A DNA stretch of 64,000 nt from Isoetes taiwanensis. Lineage: Eukaryota > Streptophyta > Lycopodiopsida > Isoetales > Isoetaceae. The notes below the pieces were generated by a model. That model saw only the letters and a list, made by a program, of their open reading frames with translations, ran no database searches and was not told the DNA's origin. A program made the position numbers and the translations under genes. How positions within the stretch are numbered: the stretch's first letter is position 1; each line of letters opens with the position of its first letter. Positions 11,701 through 22,650 of the stretch are shown piece by piece. The stretch is taken from positions 496,001-560,000 of the forward strand of contig JAJEKV010000223.1 in NCBI GenBank assembly GCA_021234155.1, in the 5' to 3' direction.

Positions 11701-12985
11701 AAGCTCGCGGCCAATGGGGAGCCGAGCTTGTACAGAGTTTTTTTACCGAGCCTTGGTTTCGCCATTCCAGCACGTAGCTTCGGTAATATCCGTGCCTCTA
11801 GCTTCGGGTGTCAGATTACACACGTAGCAATTATGACCGTTAGCTCCCGCCCTCAATTCCCGCTCAGGTATTTTCTTCAACAAGCGCGAAGATCGATTGC
11901 CCGCGCCAAGGGAACTTCGATTTGCTCGGGAATAGCTTCGACCTGCGCCAAAGTGAGTTTCGACCACAAAAAAGCTTCGGTTAAGGTAAAATCACCGAGC
12001 CTTTCCTAGTATTTTGATTCCGCTCCACATTCTAATTTGAATTCTGTGACTTTAGATGGCTATAAGCTCTATCACAATCGAAAATGACTTTGAAAGCTTC
12101 GTGGTGTCGACCGGGAGCTTTGTTACACTCCAACCTGGAATGCGAGGTGAATAGCGAGTCAAAAGATGCAGGAGAAGTGATGTTTTACGCATTATTGGAA
12201 GGCTTTGGTGGTCGGTTTTCGATCAGGCAAAGAGATATTTGTACAAGTGAGTCATGTATACACTCCAACAAATATGGCAAAAGAAAAAATAAACAAGCGA
12301 AGAACTTTCCCACGGTTAGAAGCAAATTGTAAGTATGTACTTCTATGCATCCATATCTAAATTAGTTCAGTTACTTATCCAGTTCATTCCTATTCTCTCA
12401 GGTTTGTGTATATCTGATGTGTAGAACACAGTCTCTTCACAGTAGTGTATTCCATTGCTTTCACCAAGATATGGGCTCCTTGTTGTTCGAAGGTAGCATA
12501 CCAGTGCAACTCACAGAAAAGGGGTATATGGTTCTGGAGGTATGAATACTCTCCACGAAGATCCAAGCTTATTGAGCTTCCATTGCCTGACTGCCGGAGC
12601 TATACTATGCAGGCCTCACGGATGCCACCGTCTTACTAGCACGGAGTAAGTTGTCACAGGAAATGTTTACGGCATTGAAGGAGAAGGGAGGTTTCTGCGG
12701 GCATGTGAAGACAAATTTAGGAATTGAGTAGTTCATTGCCTTATTCAAGATGTTTTTGATTCCGACAAATCGGTGGATAGTTTTTAGATAGTCTATTTCT
12801 TGAAGGTTGGAGTGCTCGACTTCATGATGGAGCTGAATCTCATGAATGCGAGGATAAGTCAAGACATGGTTGGTTCGAGATATTGCATCCGATATGAATC
12901 TATGTAATATAAATATAAGTGACGATTAATTGGCGATCTATTGTATATTGATTGGAAAGGTTTGCTTTCAGTGTAACATAAAAAA
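11701..12985. other. No recognisable gene
   Basis: Open frames of 60-93 codons occur on both strands without family motifs. The sequence lies inside the outer inverted repeat pair and may be element-internal non-coding DNA. Confidence 0.4.
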
Positions 12986-13128
12986 TTAAAGTAGCTACGA
13001 TGCGAAAATATGAATATTATAAAATAAGGAAGTGTTGTTTTCGCACTGTAGGCACGGTGCGAAATTATGTATAACATAAAATATGGAAGTGTTGAGCCAA
13101 GACCGTAGCTACTGCGGTCGAAATTCAT
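12986..13128. repeat. Palindrome array B, left block
   Basis: A unit of about 56 bp (TATAACATAAAATATGGAAG plus GTGTTGTTTTCGCACTGTAG) is repeated, each copy carrying a palindrome of the type TTCGCACYGTAGCYACGGTG with flanking CGAAA. One clear palindrome is at 13038-13066, a half copy at about 12993-13010 and a diverged one at 13100-13125. The same unit recurs three times at 18158-18310. Confidence 0.75.
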
Positions 13129-13170
13129 TAGAGGTTTGATGGGATCACTTAAGGGCCCAACCTCGATGCC
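13127..13170 (+). repeat. Diverged copy of the CATTAGAG repeat
   Basis: CATTAGAGGTTTGATGGG followed by CACTTAAGGGCCCAACCTCG is a recognisable relative of 11648-11690, with GATGCC shared at the end. It lies between array B and array A. Confidence 0.5.
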
Positions 13171-13258
13171 AGCATGGAAACCCACTAGGGTTGAGGCCTG
13201 AGACTCTAGGTTTCTAATGAACAGGTTGTAGATTCAAAAATTAACAATCTCAAGAGCA

Positions 13259-13614
13259 TGGTTACAGTGCGCATTTGCCATATCCATAACCAATGGTTAC
13301 ATGCATTTCGTACTGTGGCTATTATGCAACACTTTATTTCTTTCTTTTTAGGGCGTGGCTACGGTTGTCATGTCCACAACCCAATGAATACATGCATTTC
13401 GTATTGTAACCATTGTGCCCTTTTTTCGTACTTTATTTTTTTTAGGGGCGTAGTTACAGTGCGAATTTGCCATGTCCACAGCCCGACGGATACATGCATT
13501 TCGCACTGTAACCAAAAAAAAAAAAAAAAAAAAAATTAGGGCGTGGTTATAGTGCGAATTTGCCATGTCCACAGCCCGACGGATATATGCATTTCGCACT
13601 GTAACCACGCCCTA
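13259..13614. repeat. Palindrome array A: four mini-elements of about 65-78 bp
   Basis: Copies lie at 13259-13321, 13351-13420, 13445-13514 and 13537-13614. The best copy (the last) begins TAGGGCGTGGTTATAGTGCG and ends in its reverse complement. The loop GCCATGTCCACAGCCC is strongly conserved and is followed by GACGGATACATGCA-type sequence. A 22-base A run separates the third and fourth copies. Two more copies are at 17782-17966. The peptide repeats in the open frames here (CHVHSPTDTCIS) are only translations of the loop. Confidence 0.8.
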
Positions 13615-13649
13615 AAAAAAATATATATATATATTGGTCTGACAATGCA

Positions 13650-13818
13650 ACCAATCATAAGCTGAACAGCTTTGTTTGGTGGCCAGATTCTAGTATTTCC
13701 ATACCCTAAACCAGCAACATCCTGATACCAGCTGGGTGCACCTTCGAGAGGCTTTCGAATGATCTCCACTTCTGAATTTTCCTCAGCATCATCATTAATG
13801 CTTTGCATTGCTTCCTGT
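13650..13818 (-). CDS. Isolated exon-like segment, unknown protein
   Basis: On the minus strand an acceptor-like TGGTACAG precedes an open frame encoding EAMQSINDDAEENSEVEII and then PLEGAPSWYQDVAGLGYG and WPPNKAVQ. The composition (acidic stretch, then Trp/Tyr/Gly-rich) looks like real coding sequence rather than chance. No flanking exon could be tied to it with confidence and I do not recognise the family. It lies just inside array A and may be part of the same element as 15422-16073. Confidence 0.3.
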
Positions 13819-13829
13819 ACCATGCAAGT

Positions 13830-15415
13830 CAGATGTATATCAGATGTGAATACCAGAAACTATTCTATGATATTTGGATATCCATCTCTTGAAGAAATAG
13901 TGTTTTGGCTGTATACACATTAACATGACAGATCCAAATGCAATACCTGAAATGGACAGGATCCTTAAGCTTCACATTGGTTATACCAATGTCCTGAAAT
14001 TTAGAATATATCCGTTACCGTTTTCGGTTCCCAGAACCTACTCGTGGCATCCTTCCCTACCATTTCCTTTACAGGTCCTGGTAGTTCAAGACTTATCAGT
14101 TCCCAACCAAGGTTGGGAGAACCTTAAGGATCTGTCCACTTCATATTTCCTTTTTCTTAATTAGAGCCTACAATTTTCATAAGCCTTCTCCCTAATCTGT
14201 TGCCCTTCATAGCAGAATCCTTATATAGCCTTTACCTAATGCAAAATCTGTATTATAAAGAGTACAAACTAACTTCCCATTTATGCCTTCCATGCTCAAA
14301 AGTCTGAAACATCCTTTTCTATCAATAATTAACCATATCATACAGATTCATGCCAAAATTTTAGAGATACCCCATAACTAGTATCCCTACTTATTTCAGA
14401 TCCTATTTCTTTTTATGCTGGTTCATTGCCAAACCATATTCCTGAATGCAAGCTGATAAACCATTTTATAATATGCATTTTAGATATTCTCATACAAGGT
14501 ATGCTAAGACACGGAAAACAAATCTTTATCCGTCAAAAAATTCTTAAAGTTTCAGCGCATAGCTTTGCAAAACCTATTTATGCTCTATTTATGCAAAACC
14601 TGTATTATAGAAACTGCAAACCAGATTCCTCTTTATTTCTTTACTGCTCACAAGTCTAGATTATTTTGCTGCCACCATCAATGGTTAAAGATTCGATTCC
14701 AGATCCTGTTAATGTTTTAAGGCCAACACATCACCAGTTATTATTCCAATGTTATTATTCTTTTAATGTTACTATTCCAATGATCCGATCCATGCAATTC
14801 TCATAAACATTTTCCCTAATCTTATTGCACCATCTTTAATCAATGCAAGCTGATAAACGATTTTTTCTAGATAATCTCATACTTGATATGCCAACCAAAG
14901 AAAAAAGATCCCTAGCTTTTAAACAATTTCTGCTAATAATGTGCACAGCCTTGCCATAATGATAGACCTTCCATTAAACATGTTTTTTCAAAATATCATG
15001 CATAGTGTTTTGCATACAAAACGTAAACACATCAAACTTACATGCTACTTGTCTTTGCTCCTTTGCTAAATCATCTCCAGATCTTAGATACTACTCAGAT
15101 ACTATTCATGTAAACTTTAAATGTGCTTACCTTGTCACATAGCAGTAATACTACTAATTTTTTGCAAAAGAAAGAAGTATTCAAACTCAAATGTCTGCCA
15201 TAGTTGCACTGTCCTGTGCACATGTCTGGATCCCACACAAATGATTTTGGAGGAGTTAGACAGGTTACCTGCATTGAAACATGCACAAGTTAGCTTTAGA
15301 CAAGGTAACCATGCAAGCAATGACAGGTAAGCAGTTGTCTAACACGGCTCTTCGCCCTTCACCAAAATAAAAACGAAATGTCATGCATATAAGCAGAACA
15401 GAGGTTTTAAACCAG
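13830..15415. other. AT-rich stretch without a clear gene
   Basis: Several short frames occur. A possible minus-strand exon after CAATGCAG at about 15275 encodes NSSKIICVGSRHVHRTVQLW, but neither flank is convincing. Confidence 0.3.
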
Positions 15416-15421
15416 CAGATT

Positions 15422-16073
15422 TACTGCTGAACCTGGTTGGGTGCTACGAAATCCGTGTCATCCTCTTCTTGTTCATAGATTCCTTGCTATTGCTCTGCTT
15501 CATTTGCTTCAAAACTGTCTGCTATGCTTGTGATTTCTGGGCAGCCTCTTTCCTTGTTGCCAGTGTCATTGCCCCCATTGGCTTTGAAGAATCGTTTCAC
15601 TGTGCTAGCCTTGGTAGGTGCAACATATGCCAAATTGTATTTCTGCACAATCTTTTCCAAGAACCCCTTGCTTGGCTGTGCTATATTCTCACCACCCGTT
15701 TTGCACAGTGCCTTTAGATCCAAACCGGCCTTATCAATAAGATCAAGGAGCTTGGCCCTAGTGAGCCCTTTGTTCTGGGATCCTTCATGTTTTCCCATAG
15801 CCGGCAGAGCAAAGCCTTGCTAAACTTGGATGCAAAATGCCTGCTGCAATTTCGGCATGCCCTATTTATGCTGTTCCAACCATATCCACCTGTGACAACA
15901 TCTCTTACCCGTATTCTATACCTTTTTGCTGATTTGCGATTACCTTTTCCGCTTGTACCCATTCTGTTATGCTCCAGCCTGCATCCGGCCCCTTGAAGTT
16001 TGCTCATTGCGATTACATGCTTAATCCAAGCGTCCTGATCGATCTTGATTTTTGCTTCATCTGCGCTTTCCAA
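15422..16073 (-). pseudogene. Unknown protein gene with a frameshift, centre of the mirror-symmetric region
   Basis: A minus-strand frame opens at ATG 16073 (MESADEAKIKIDQDAWIKHV) and encodes a basic protein with KGNRKSAKRYRIRVRDVV. Near 15800 the coding signal moves to another frame, which continues with GLTRAKLLDLIDKAGLDL, KGFLEKIVQKYNLAYVAPTK and an acidic tail (EQEEDDTDFVAPNQVQQ) that ends at a stop near 15422. Joined, the protein would be about 215 residues with a basic N-terminus and an acidic C-terminus. I do not recognise it. The DAWIKHVIAMSKLQG segment is vaguely like a SANT/Myb-type helix, which is speculative. Its position at the midpoint of nested inverted repeats suggests a mobile-element protein. 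Confidence 0.4.
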
Positions 16074-17780
16074 GCTAGCCCTAACTCAGATAAAATTCGG
16101 CATGGGTTAAACCTAAAATTGCTATGCATGCGAAATTCCCTTACCACACTTTTTTGTTAGTTAATAACTTCTAGTTAATGCTACTGCTATTGCCCCCTTA
16201 TTGGGCTATGGTTCATGCATTACCAAAGCAGACATACTTACCTTATAGTCATGGTGTTCAAATGCCCTACATTAAGGCTTATTACTATTTCATTCCTAAA
16301 ATACCCCATATTTTTGGGTCATGGTTCTTGTCCTCCCTAGGCAGACATCCATACCTTGTAACTATGGTGGTCACCAAACTTGCACAAAGGCTTATCACGA
16401 TTTTATCCCTAAAACGTCCCTATGATTCTTTGCAAGGTTTTTCATACAAATTGCCCCTCTTGGGTCTTGTATCCTAACTGCTTAAGGGATCCAACTTACT
16501 TGCATTTCTCAACCAGTTCCACCCTTTTTCCTTTTTTGGGCCTAACCCATATGCTTCCATGTGCACAGTGGTTACACCCCTTTTTCCGTGTGCTCTCCTA
16601 CACCTGTAATATAGAGCAGACACTTAAAACTATTAAGCCATCTTAGAGGCTTTATTTCCTTTATTACCCCTTATGCAAATATTAAATTTACACGCTTATA
16701 ATGTTGCTCTCATATGCTTTTCCTTCCAACATCTGCACAGCTTCACATAATATGCATTGGGGTTAGTCTTACCCTCCCACTACATGGGATGTCCATACAA
16801 GCCTTAGGCTTTGATCGGTCCATCAGTTATATTTACATCCGTTTGAGATCTGGGGCTTCCAGGCCAGGTTCTTCTTTTTATTCCATCCAGGGCCTCCAGT
16901 CCCCTTTCCAAGAAATCCTTCTCATCTTTAATCGGTTGTTCCCATCCTTAATTCCTGCACAATGCACTTAGGCAAACCATACAAAGACCGTTTGGATATA
17001 TATATATATGTATATATATATATAGACTGGCCTAGACTAATCCTTCTAACTAGCTAAGACATCCAAATAATCCCAGATTATTGGACTTATCTGACCCCCG
17101 AGAGGGAGGCTTTAGAGACTTTGATATTTTCTTGAACAAACATATAAACTGCCTTCATACAAGCACATTCAAATAATTCTGAAGGACATTAACAAGCCAA
17201 GCCAATTGAACAGACTTTTCAAAAGGTCCTGTAGACTTTTATACTATTGGCCATAAACTAGAGAACCACATCCCCAAATATTATCACATATACGTGATCT
17301 TAAACAAAATGGTCCAATGAGACACTATCAGGTCCACTAGTTAAGCCTGTATTTGTGATAACACATGTTTAAACCTTGCTAAGAAAATAATTAGAACAGA
17401 AATAAGCGAAAAAATGTCGCATTGCTGATACACCAGAATAGAAAATGAAAATGGAATATTTACAAGAAATAAATAGAGGAGATGAGACATTTTATTCAGA
17501 ATGAACGTGAGAACATGCATCTATTGCCAATTTAGTTACCAAGTACTACTGTTTGTCAGATCAAGAACAAAAGCATTTTGAAAGGAATAATTCTTCAAAT
17601 GAGATTGGACTGGAAGTATTCATTAGATTGTATTACCTGGCCAGGCATAGAACAACCAATATTTGATATGTGCTTGCATCAGCATATAGCAAAAGCAATT
17701 AAAACAAATATTACAAGTGTTTTGAAGTCGTAAAGAAAAAACAATCTTCGTAGCTTCCTGATAGCAACATCCACATCCAA
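16074..17780. other. No gene seen; AT microsatellite at about 16998-17026
   Basis: AT-rich DNA with short open frames only. An alternating TATATATA tract, interrupted once by a G, lies at about 16998-17026. Confidence 0.5.
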
Positions 17781-17781
17781 A

Positions 17782-17966
17782 TGGTTACAGTGCGAATTTG
17801 CCATGTCCACAGCCCGACGGATACATGCATTTCGGACTGTAACTACTATGTGTTTTTTTTTTTTTGTTTTTTTTTTCGTTCTTTCTTTCTTTCTTTATAG
17901 ACCGTGGCTACATGCCATGTCCACAGCCCAACGGATACATGCATTTCGCACTGTAACCACTGTGCC
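17782..17966. repeat. Palindrome array A: two further mini-element copies
   Basis: Copies lie at 17782-17846 and 17901-17966. Both keep the loop GCCATGTCCACAGCCC and the right arm TTTCGSACTGTAAC; the left arm of the second is shortened. They are separated by a T-rich tract with CTTT repeats (about 17851-17897). Confidence 0.8.
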
Positions 17967-18157
17967 CACTCTTTCACAGTTAATTTGACAATAACTAACG
18001 AGAGACTACTTTTGAACTCACAAAACACTACTCAAAATTTAATGAAACAAAAAGAGTTGTCATTGCCTAAATATCAATGTTCATTGCTCTAAATTACTGA
18101 AAGCATCCTCATTAACTTCCTCCCTTCAATTGAACCTCTTCTTAAATGGCAGCTATA

Positions 18158-18312
18158 AAATAAGAAAGTGTTGTTTTTGCACTGTAGCCACGGTGCATAA
18201 ATGTGTATAACATAAAATATGGAAGTGTTATTTTCGCACCGTAGCCACGGTGCGAAATTGTGTATAACATAAAATATGGAAACGTTATTTTCGCACCGTA
18301 GCTACGGTGTTA
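18158..18312. repeat. Palindrome array B, right block: three tandem 56-bp units
   Basis: Palindromes lie at 18176-18201, 18231-18259 and 18288-18310. Each is a variant of TTTTCGCACCGTAGCCACGG plus TGCGAAA, and they are separated by TGTGTATAACATAAAATATG spacers. The unit is the same as at 12986-13128. Confidence 0.85.
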
Positions 18313-18319
18313 GTCACTC

Positions 18320-19098
18320 TTGCATTTCAAGCTGCTATTAAGGCACTCACCTTCGAACTATCACAAATCAAGGTGTTGCTCAACGAGAATGGTAAAGAGT
18401 AAATCAGATAAGGCATGGGAGTTGTTTAGCACATGGTATGATAATATAGTAGAGAAAGAATGGAATTTTCGTCAGAAGCATCCAGAAGAGTTTGAGGAGG
18501 AGATAGAGGAGCTATTTGATGCAACTACTGTATACAATAATTTTTGCCTGACAGTAGACGTTATGGTAGAGTGTAACATGTTGCATATGGGGCCATTCTT
18601 CATAGCTTCATGGCTAGAGCTGGACCTGACCTGAAACCATGTTATGTGACTGATTTGCCTTTACTGAGCATGCAAGCTTTAATTAAAATATTTCTAAAGG
18701 CTAATCAAGACCGAATTAGGAGGTTTTTGAGGAGACTACCTGCTGTGTAGGAAAAAAGGCAAAGAAAGTTTTACAGCGTAGATACTATGTTCAACACATA
18801 CATGATTTACAATAAGTCAAATCAAGATGCCGGTTCTTCAAGTGTGGAGGTCGCTCAGATAGAATGTCCTGCCTCACCAGTAGAGGAGCAAATAGATCCT
18901 GCAGAAAAGAAGCTCCTACTGGAAAACGAGGAGAATGAGGAGGTATTGGAAGAGGAGGTCTCTGAGAAGTTGGCCTTTAGCCCAGAGGTCTATATTCATA
19001 GCTCCAAAAGCTCGCAATGCATCTTCATCTATTGGTTGCTTCCAAGTGAACTTATTCCTGTAAGGCAGGCATCCTTTTGGCATTGCACTCTAAATTGA
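18320..19098 (+). pseudogene. Unknown acidic protein, broken open frames
   Basis: Two open frames (18320-18634 and 18787-19098) are separated by a stretch that also looks coding (LSMQALIKIFLKANQDRIRR) but has a stop in CCTGCTGTGTAGG. The first encodes KAWELFSTWYDNIVEKEW and EEFEEEIEELFDATTVYNNF. The second is Glu-rich (LLENEENEEVLEEEVSEKL). This resembles one decayed helical, acidic protein. I know no family for it. It lies between array B and the right outer inverted repeat. Confidence 0.35.
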
Positions 19099-19559
19099 TC
19101 CTCGAAATTAGTTTGATCCTGAAACAGAAGTATTAGAACAAAGAACACTCAAAGGAATGCAATGACAACTTGGAAACCAAATACCTTTGCCATTGACGTT
19201 GCAAAAGACCGAGAACCGGAGCGGAGCTTAGAATTAGGAAGATTCTTGCCAACAAACAGAGCGAAATTTGCTGGCAAGAATCCGCCATACTTCGAATTCA
19301 AACAATGCTTGGGCGCGATGGCAAGGTCGTTGGCGCTCGATGGCACGATGGCAAGCTCGATGGTGCTGAAGCTCGATGGCTGAAGCTCGATGGTGGGAAA
19401 AGGAAAATCTTAGATGTAATCATTAAATTTTGTGGTCGTTAGGAAATAATGATTACAAAGTTAGGTACGAGGTTAGGTTCGGAGGGGGGGAAGTTAGGTT
19501 AGAGGAGAGTGAAAGTTAGGTATGGAGGGGGGAAAGGTAGGTTCGGGATCCTACGTGGC

Positions 19560-19615
19560 AGCCCCCCTAATATACTCTTACAAGGCCCTTATTTGACCTC
19601 AAAAAAACTCTAATG
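19560..19615 (-). repeat. Right outer terminal inverted repeat candidate
   Basis: Read on the minus strand from 19615 the sequence is CATTAGAGTTTTTTTGAGG, then TCAAATAAGGGCC and, after an interruption, TGCCACGT. It is the inverted partner of 11648-11700. The distance between outer ends is 7968 bp. Confidence 0.5.
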
Positions 19616-19799
19616 GCAAAGCGACAATTTTCCTTCTGTAACAAAATTAAGACATTTCGGATTTTGTCCAACATGTTTTTTGCCAACCGGGACTCATACA
19701 AAAAAAAGGGGGGAAAATAAAAAGGCCCTTCCACGTTTTCTCTGTACATCTCTGGCATTTTTGGGCGCAACAGAGATGTTTTGGATGCTGGAGCCAGCT

Positions 19800-20158
19800 T
19801 GTTAGTCATGTACGTCCAGGTACAATACTATTCATGAAGACCACGGATCAGGGCAGGAATAAGGCACTAGGTCAACCATCGGGACCTATTCCCTACTCCC
19901 GCCGAAGACCACGCCAAAGACTATGCCGAAGAAGAGACAGAGAACAGATAAATGACGGGCCTGCAGAAGTAAAGTCCATAACTAGCGTGATTCCAGGCAC
20001 ATAAAGAAGACACTGCCAGATTTCCAGAAAATCAGGCTTTGATCCAAGAGTTGGTAGCAAGGTCTGCCAAACACCTATTTTGGGCCCAAGGCCGTTGTAC
20101 TATATATACGAGCATAGATAGAACTCAGGTTTTTAGATGAGCCTTAGTCCTTGTCTCC
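19800..20158 (+). repeat. 5' LTR (truncated)
   Basis: It starts TGTTAGTC and is alignable with the 3' LTR: TACGTCCAGG against TACCTCCTGG, and further in GGCCGTTGTACTATATATA against GGCCATTGTACTATATATA, followed by TAGATGAG in both. The shared TATATATA lies about 300 bp into the LTR and is a likely promoter. The similarity ends near 20158, where LINE sequence begins. Confidence 0.75.
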
Positions 20159-20159
20159 T

Positions 20160-20700
20160 GAAATTGGATTTTTATTTTCACCTTTTCTTTCTCCTTTTCC
20201 CATGTGTTATCAACTTGTATCAGCTCGCCCCCTTTGAGTGTTAACGGTATAGGTCTGTGGCTTTCCCTTTTCCCAATCGGCCATTCTAGTAACCTAAATC
20301 CTGTGACGATTTCCACTGCTGGTCCCTTCATAACCACATAATCCACTATACTCTTCCCGTGTGTATTCTGACTCGTGAAATTCCCTGATCCTCCCCATTT
20401 TTATACTCCATTAGCTATGATGACCCCTGTCGCCGTACATACTTCGAGCAGCAATTCACCTTTGGCATTGATCTCTGCCTTGTCTTCTGTATCCCTCTTC
20501 CACTCTTGTGTTCTTGCCGTATATATTGTCTGACCATTTGTTTCATCAATGTTTGTGTTTTGTGTTTGTTCCTGTCCTGTTCTGGCATTTAGATCCCCTA
20601 TCAGAATCATTGGCCCCTGTTCCTTCCATTTCATCATGCTCTCCCCCAGGTCTAGCAGTGTCATTACCTGGATAAAAAAGCATCTTGCCAATAGCAATTA
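20160..20700 (-). pseudogene. LINE endonuclease fragment
   Basis: On the minus strand two frames encode the back half of an apurinic-type endonuclease: GPMILIGDLNARTG (the catalytic GDxN region), then YVVMKGPAVEIVTGFRL and ESHRPIPLTL, which corresponds to the SDHRP motif with Asp apparently replaced. The frame is broken between them (about 20346-20401). Plus-strand order is reversed relative to a normal LINE, since the RT piece lies upstream on the same strand. This is therefore a separate fragment, possibly of the same family as 20975-22340. Confidence 0.7.
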
Positions 20701-20974
20701 TATGAGTTAGATATTTTTTTTAGACATAATGATACTTGCATACTAAAAAAATGAGGCGTCCAAGGACAGATATGATCATCCAAAGACGCTCATCCTATGG
20801 CTCAAATCTAGCGGTTGGCACCTCACACAATAAACAACAAATATGATACGTGGCTGAGGGGTTTTTCAGTGGTTGGGTATGCAATGTTCAATATTAAAAC
20901 ATAAATTTAAGTATAATCAAATTGAATTGGATTTGTTTTTATCATCCATGGAGCTTTGTAGCATCACATGGGGC

Positions 20975-22340
20975 GGTTGGTTAGACAGAATCAACTCATC
21001 ATAGTGCACTATAATAGGTTTAAATGCTGGGCAGTGCTGGAGAATATGGCATTCATCCTCAATAACTCCCAGCTGGCAACACTGACATAGCCTGTTCTTT
21101 CGTGCTTCTTGGGTCTATCAAATCGCCTCAATGCGAAGGCTGTGAGCACCTATGCGAATGGATGCAATGAGTCTGCGCTTCTTTAGAGATAAATGTATCC
21201 GCAAGTATTCTTGTGGACCCTGCTCAAGCGTGGGATCTGGCTCTTGCCGAGCATTCTTGTCGAGGAAGCATGTATCAAGATACTGCCTCAAGTGATTGCG
21301 ATCCTCCTCAGTTTCTACCTGTATGCGCCTGTGCTCCTGCACATTCCATCTGGAGAGCCAATTAGCTCGCTTCTCCTTCTAGCAGACTTTGAGGCATTGT
21401 GGACCCATTGCCATGGCATAGGCGAGGTGTGGGAGGCGAGTATTTCTCATATTAACCACCTTCTAAAAGTATATGAGGTGACGGTGCAAAGGCAAGAAAC
21501 CAGTGTCCTGCAGAAGTATCTGATATCGCACAATGAACTTGGCTCCAAGTGCCCAAGCCAAAAAAGCCTTCTAAACCCGCTCCAAGTCAATCCATGTGAC
21601 AAGTGATACCACCGGTCCCCACACCTCATCCCATATAGAAGAACAGGCTCCACCAAGACCTTAAATAAGTATGATTGGTGCATCCAGTTGTAAAGCTCTG
21701 CTTTGTAGGTATTGTTCTGCATTGCGTACAGAGCTTTCCAGTCTGTTGTTGCTCATTGCTATATAGAAGTATCCCAGACTGTAATATTATTAATCTCCAC
21801 TCTCAGGTACTTGTGGGTAATCTCCACATTTTGACCTTGATAAGTGAAGGAGGCGATCTTGGTTGACGTGAAGACGAGATGAGGAGCACCTTAGTCTTAT
21901 CCAAATTTATGCGCATTCCCGTGGACTGGCAAAAAGTGTCCAGAGCATCCAAATGCTGCTGCATATTGGCCGGCGTGTGAGCTAGGAGGTCCACATCGTC
22001 GGCATAGATGAGCTGCCAAATAATATGGTGCATGCGTTGAGCCCCTCCATCCCCTTGCTGAACAAGCCAACCCTCTAGCTGGCTAATATACAGGCCAAAC
22101 AAAGTTGAAGAGAGTGCGCATCCTTAACAGGCCCCAACACTACTGTTTACAAGTTGTCCTAGAGGTGGCATTCAGACTGAGCATGTTTCATACAATCGGT
22201 ATACGACATTTTGCAACTCTGGGGATACTCCTATCTGAGTCAATCGCTCCCATAGCTTTTCCCTAGGAACCATATCAAAAGCTTTTGCAAAGTCGACAAA
22301 GCAACAATACAGGTCGTGCCAGTAATTTCTGTTGTCTTCT
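20975..22340 (-). pseudogene. Non-LTR reverse transcriptase fragment
   Basis: Minus-strand coding similarity begins near 22335 with CCFVDFAKAFDMVPREKLWE and continues through GCALSSTLFGLYISQLEGWL to the active site LIYADDVDLLA and DKTKVLLI. There is a stop just before GCALSS, where the usual residue is Gln, and another stop upstream of it. Downstream, frames around 21722-21118 cover PVLLYGMRCG and IRIGAHSLRIEAI. Then, after two stops, a C-terminal zinc-knuckle-like LCQCCQLGVIEDECHILQHC ends near 20975. The motifs resemble endonuclease-type LINE reverse transcriptases. The copy is clearly inactive. Confidence 0.8.
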
Positions 22341-22342
22341 AT

Positions 22343-22650
22343 CTATTGTGACGTTCCAGAACAGTATACGGCCCAGGACGTATACTGTACTGCCTCGTCA
22401 CGCGTACACGCCACCCCGACTGACGTGTACGCCGACGTGTAGCCAAGCAGGTAGCCCCTAGGGGGGCAACTTGCAAGGTGTGTGCATTTATTAATGTGCA
22501 CATTTACCCATGTGCACATTTACCTAGGTGCACATTTTCCCATGTGGACACTTTATGCCACCTAGTCAATAAAGGCAAGTGGGCATACCCAATTATCCCA
22601 CATGCTTAAAGGGATAATTGGAAACCCTAACCCTAAACCCTTGTCTATTT
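22343..22650 (+). repeat. LTR-like fragment with tandem 16-bp repeats, joined directly to pol
   Basis: TGTGACGTTCCAGAACAG begins abruptly after the LINE piece. The fragment contains four head-to-tail copies of an ATGTGCACATTTACCC-like unit (about 22490-22560) and ends in AACCCTAACCCTAAACCC just before the pol frame starts. It is unrelated to the TGTTAGTC LTRs. It could be an LTR end of another element, fused by deletion to the pol coding region. Confidence 0.4.

Noticed and set aside
13258-13608. Repeat proteins with CHVHSPTDTCIS units
   Set aside because: Translation of the palindromic mini-element loop on both strands, not a protein gene.
22621-22650. AACCCTAACCCTAAACCC, a telomere-like motif
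   Set aside because: Only two to three units, inside an LTR-like fragment; too short to mark a telomere or interstitial telomere array.
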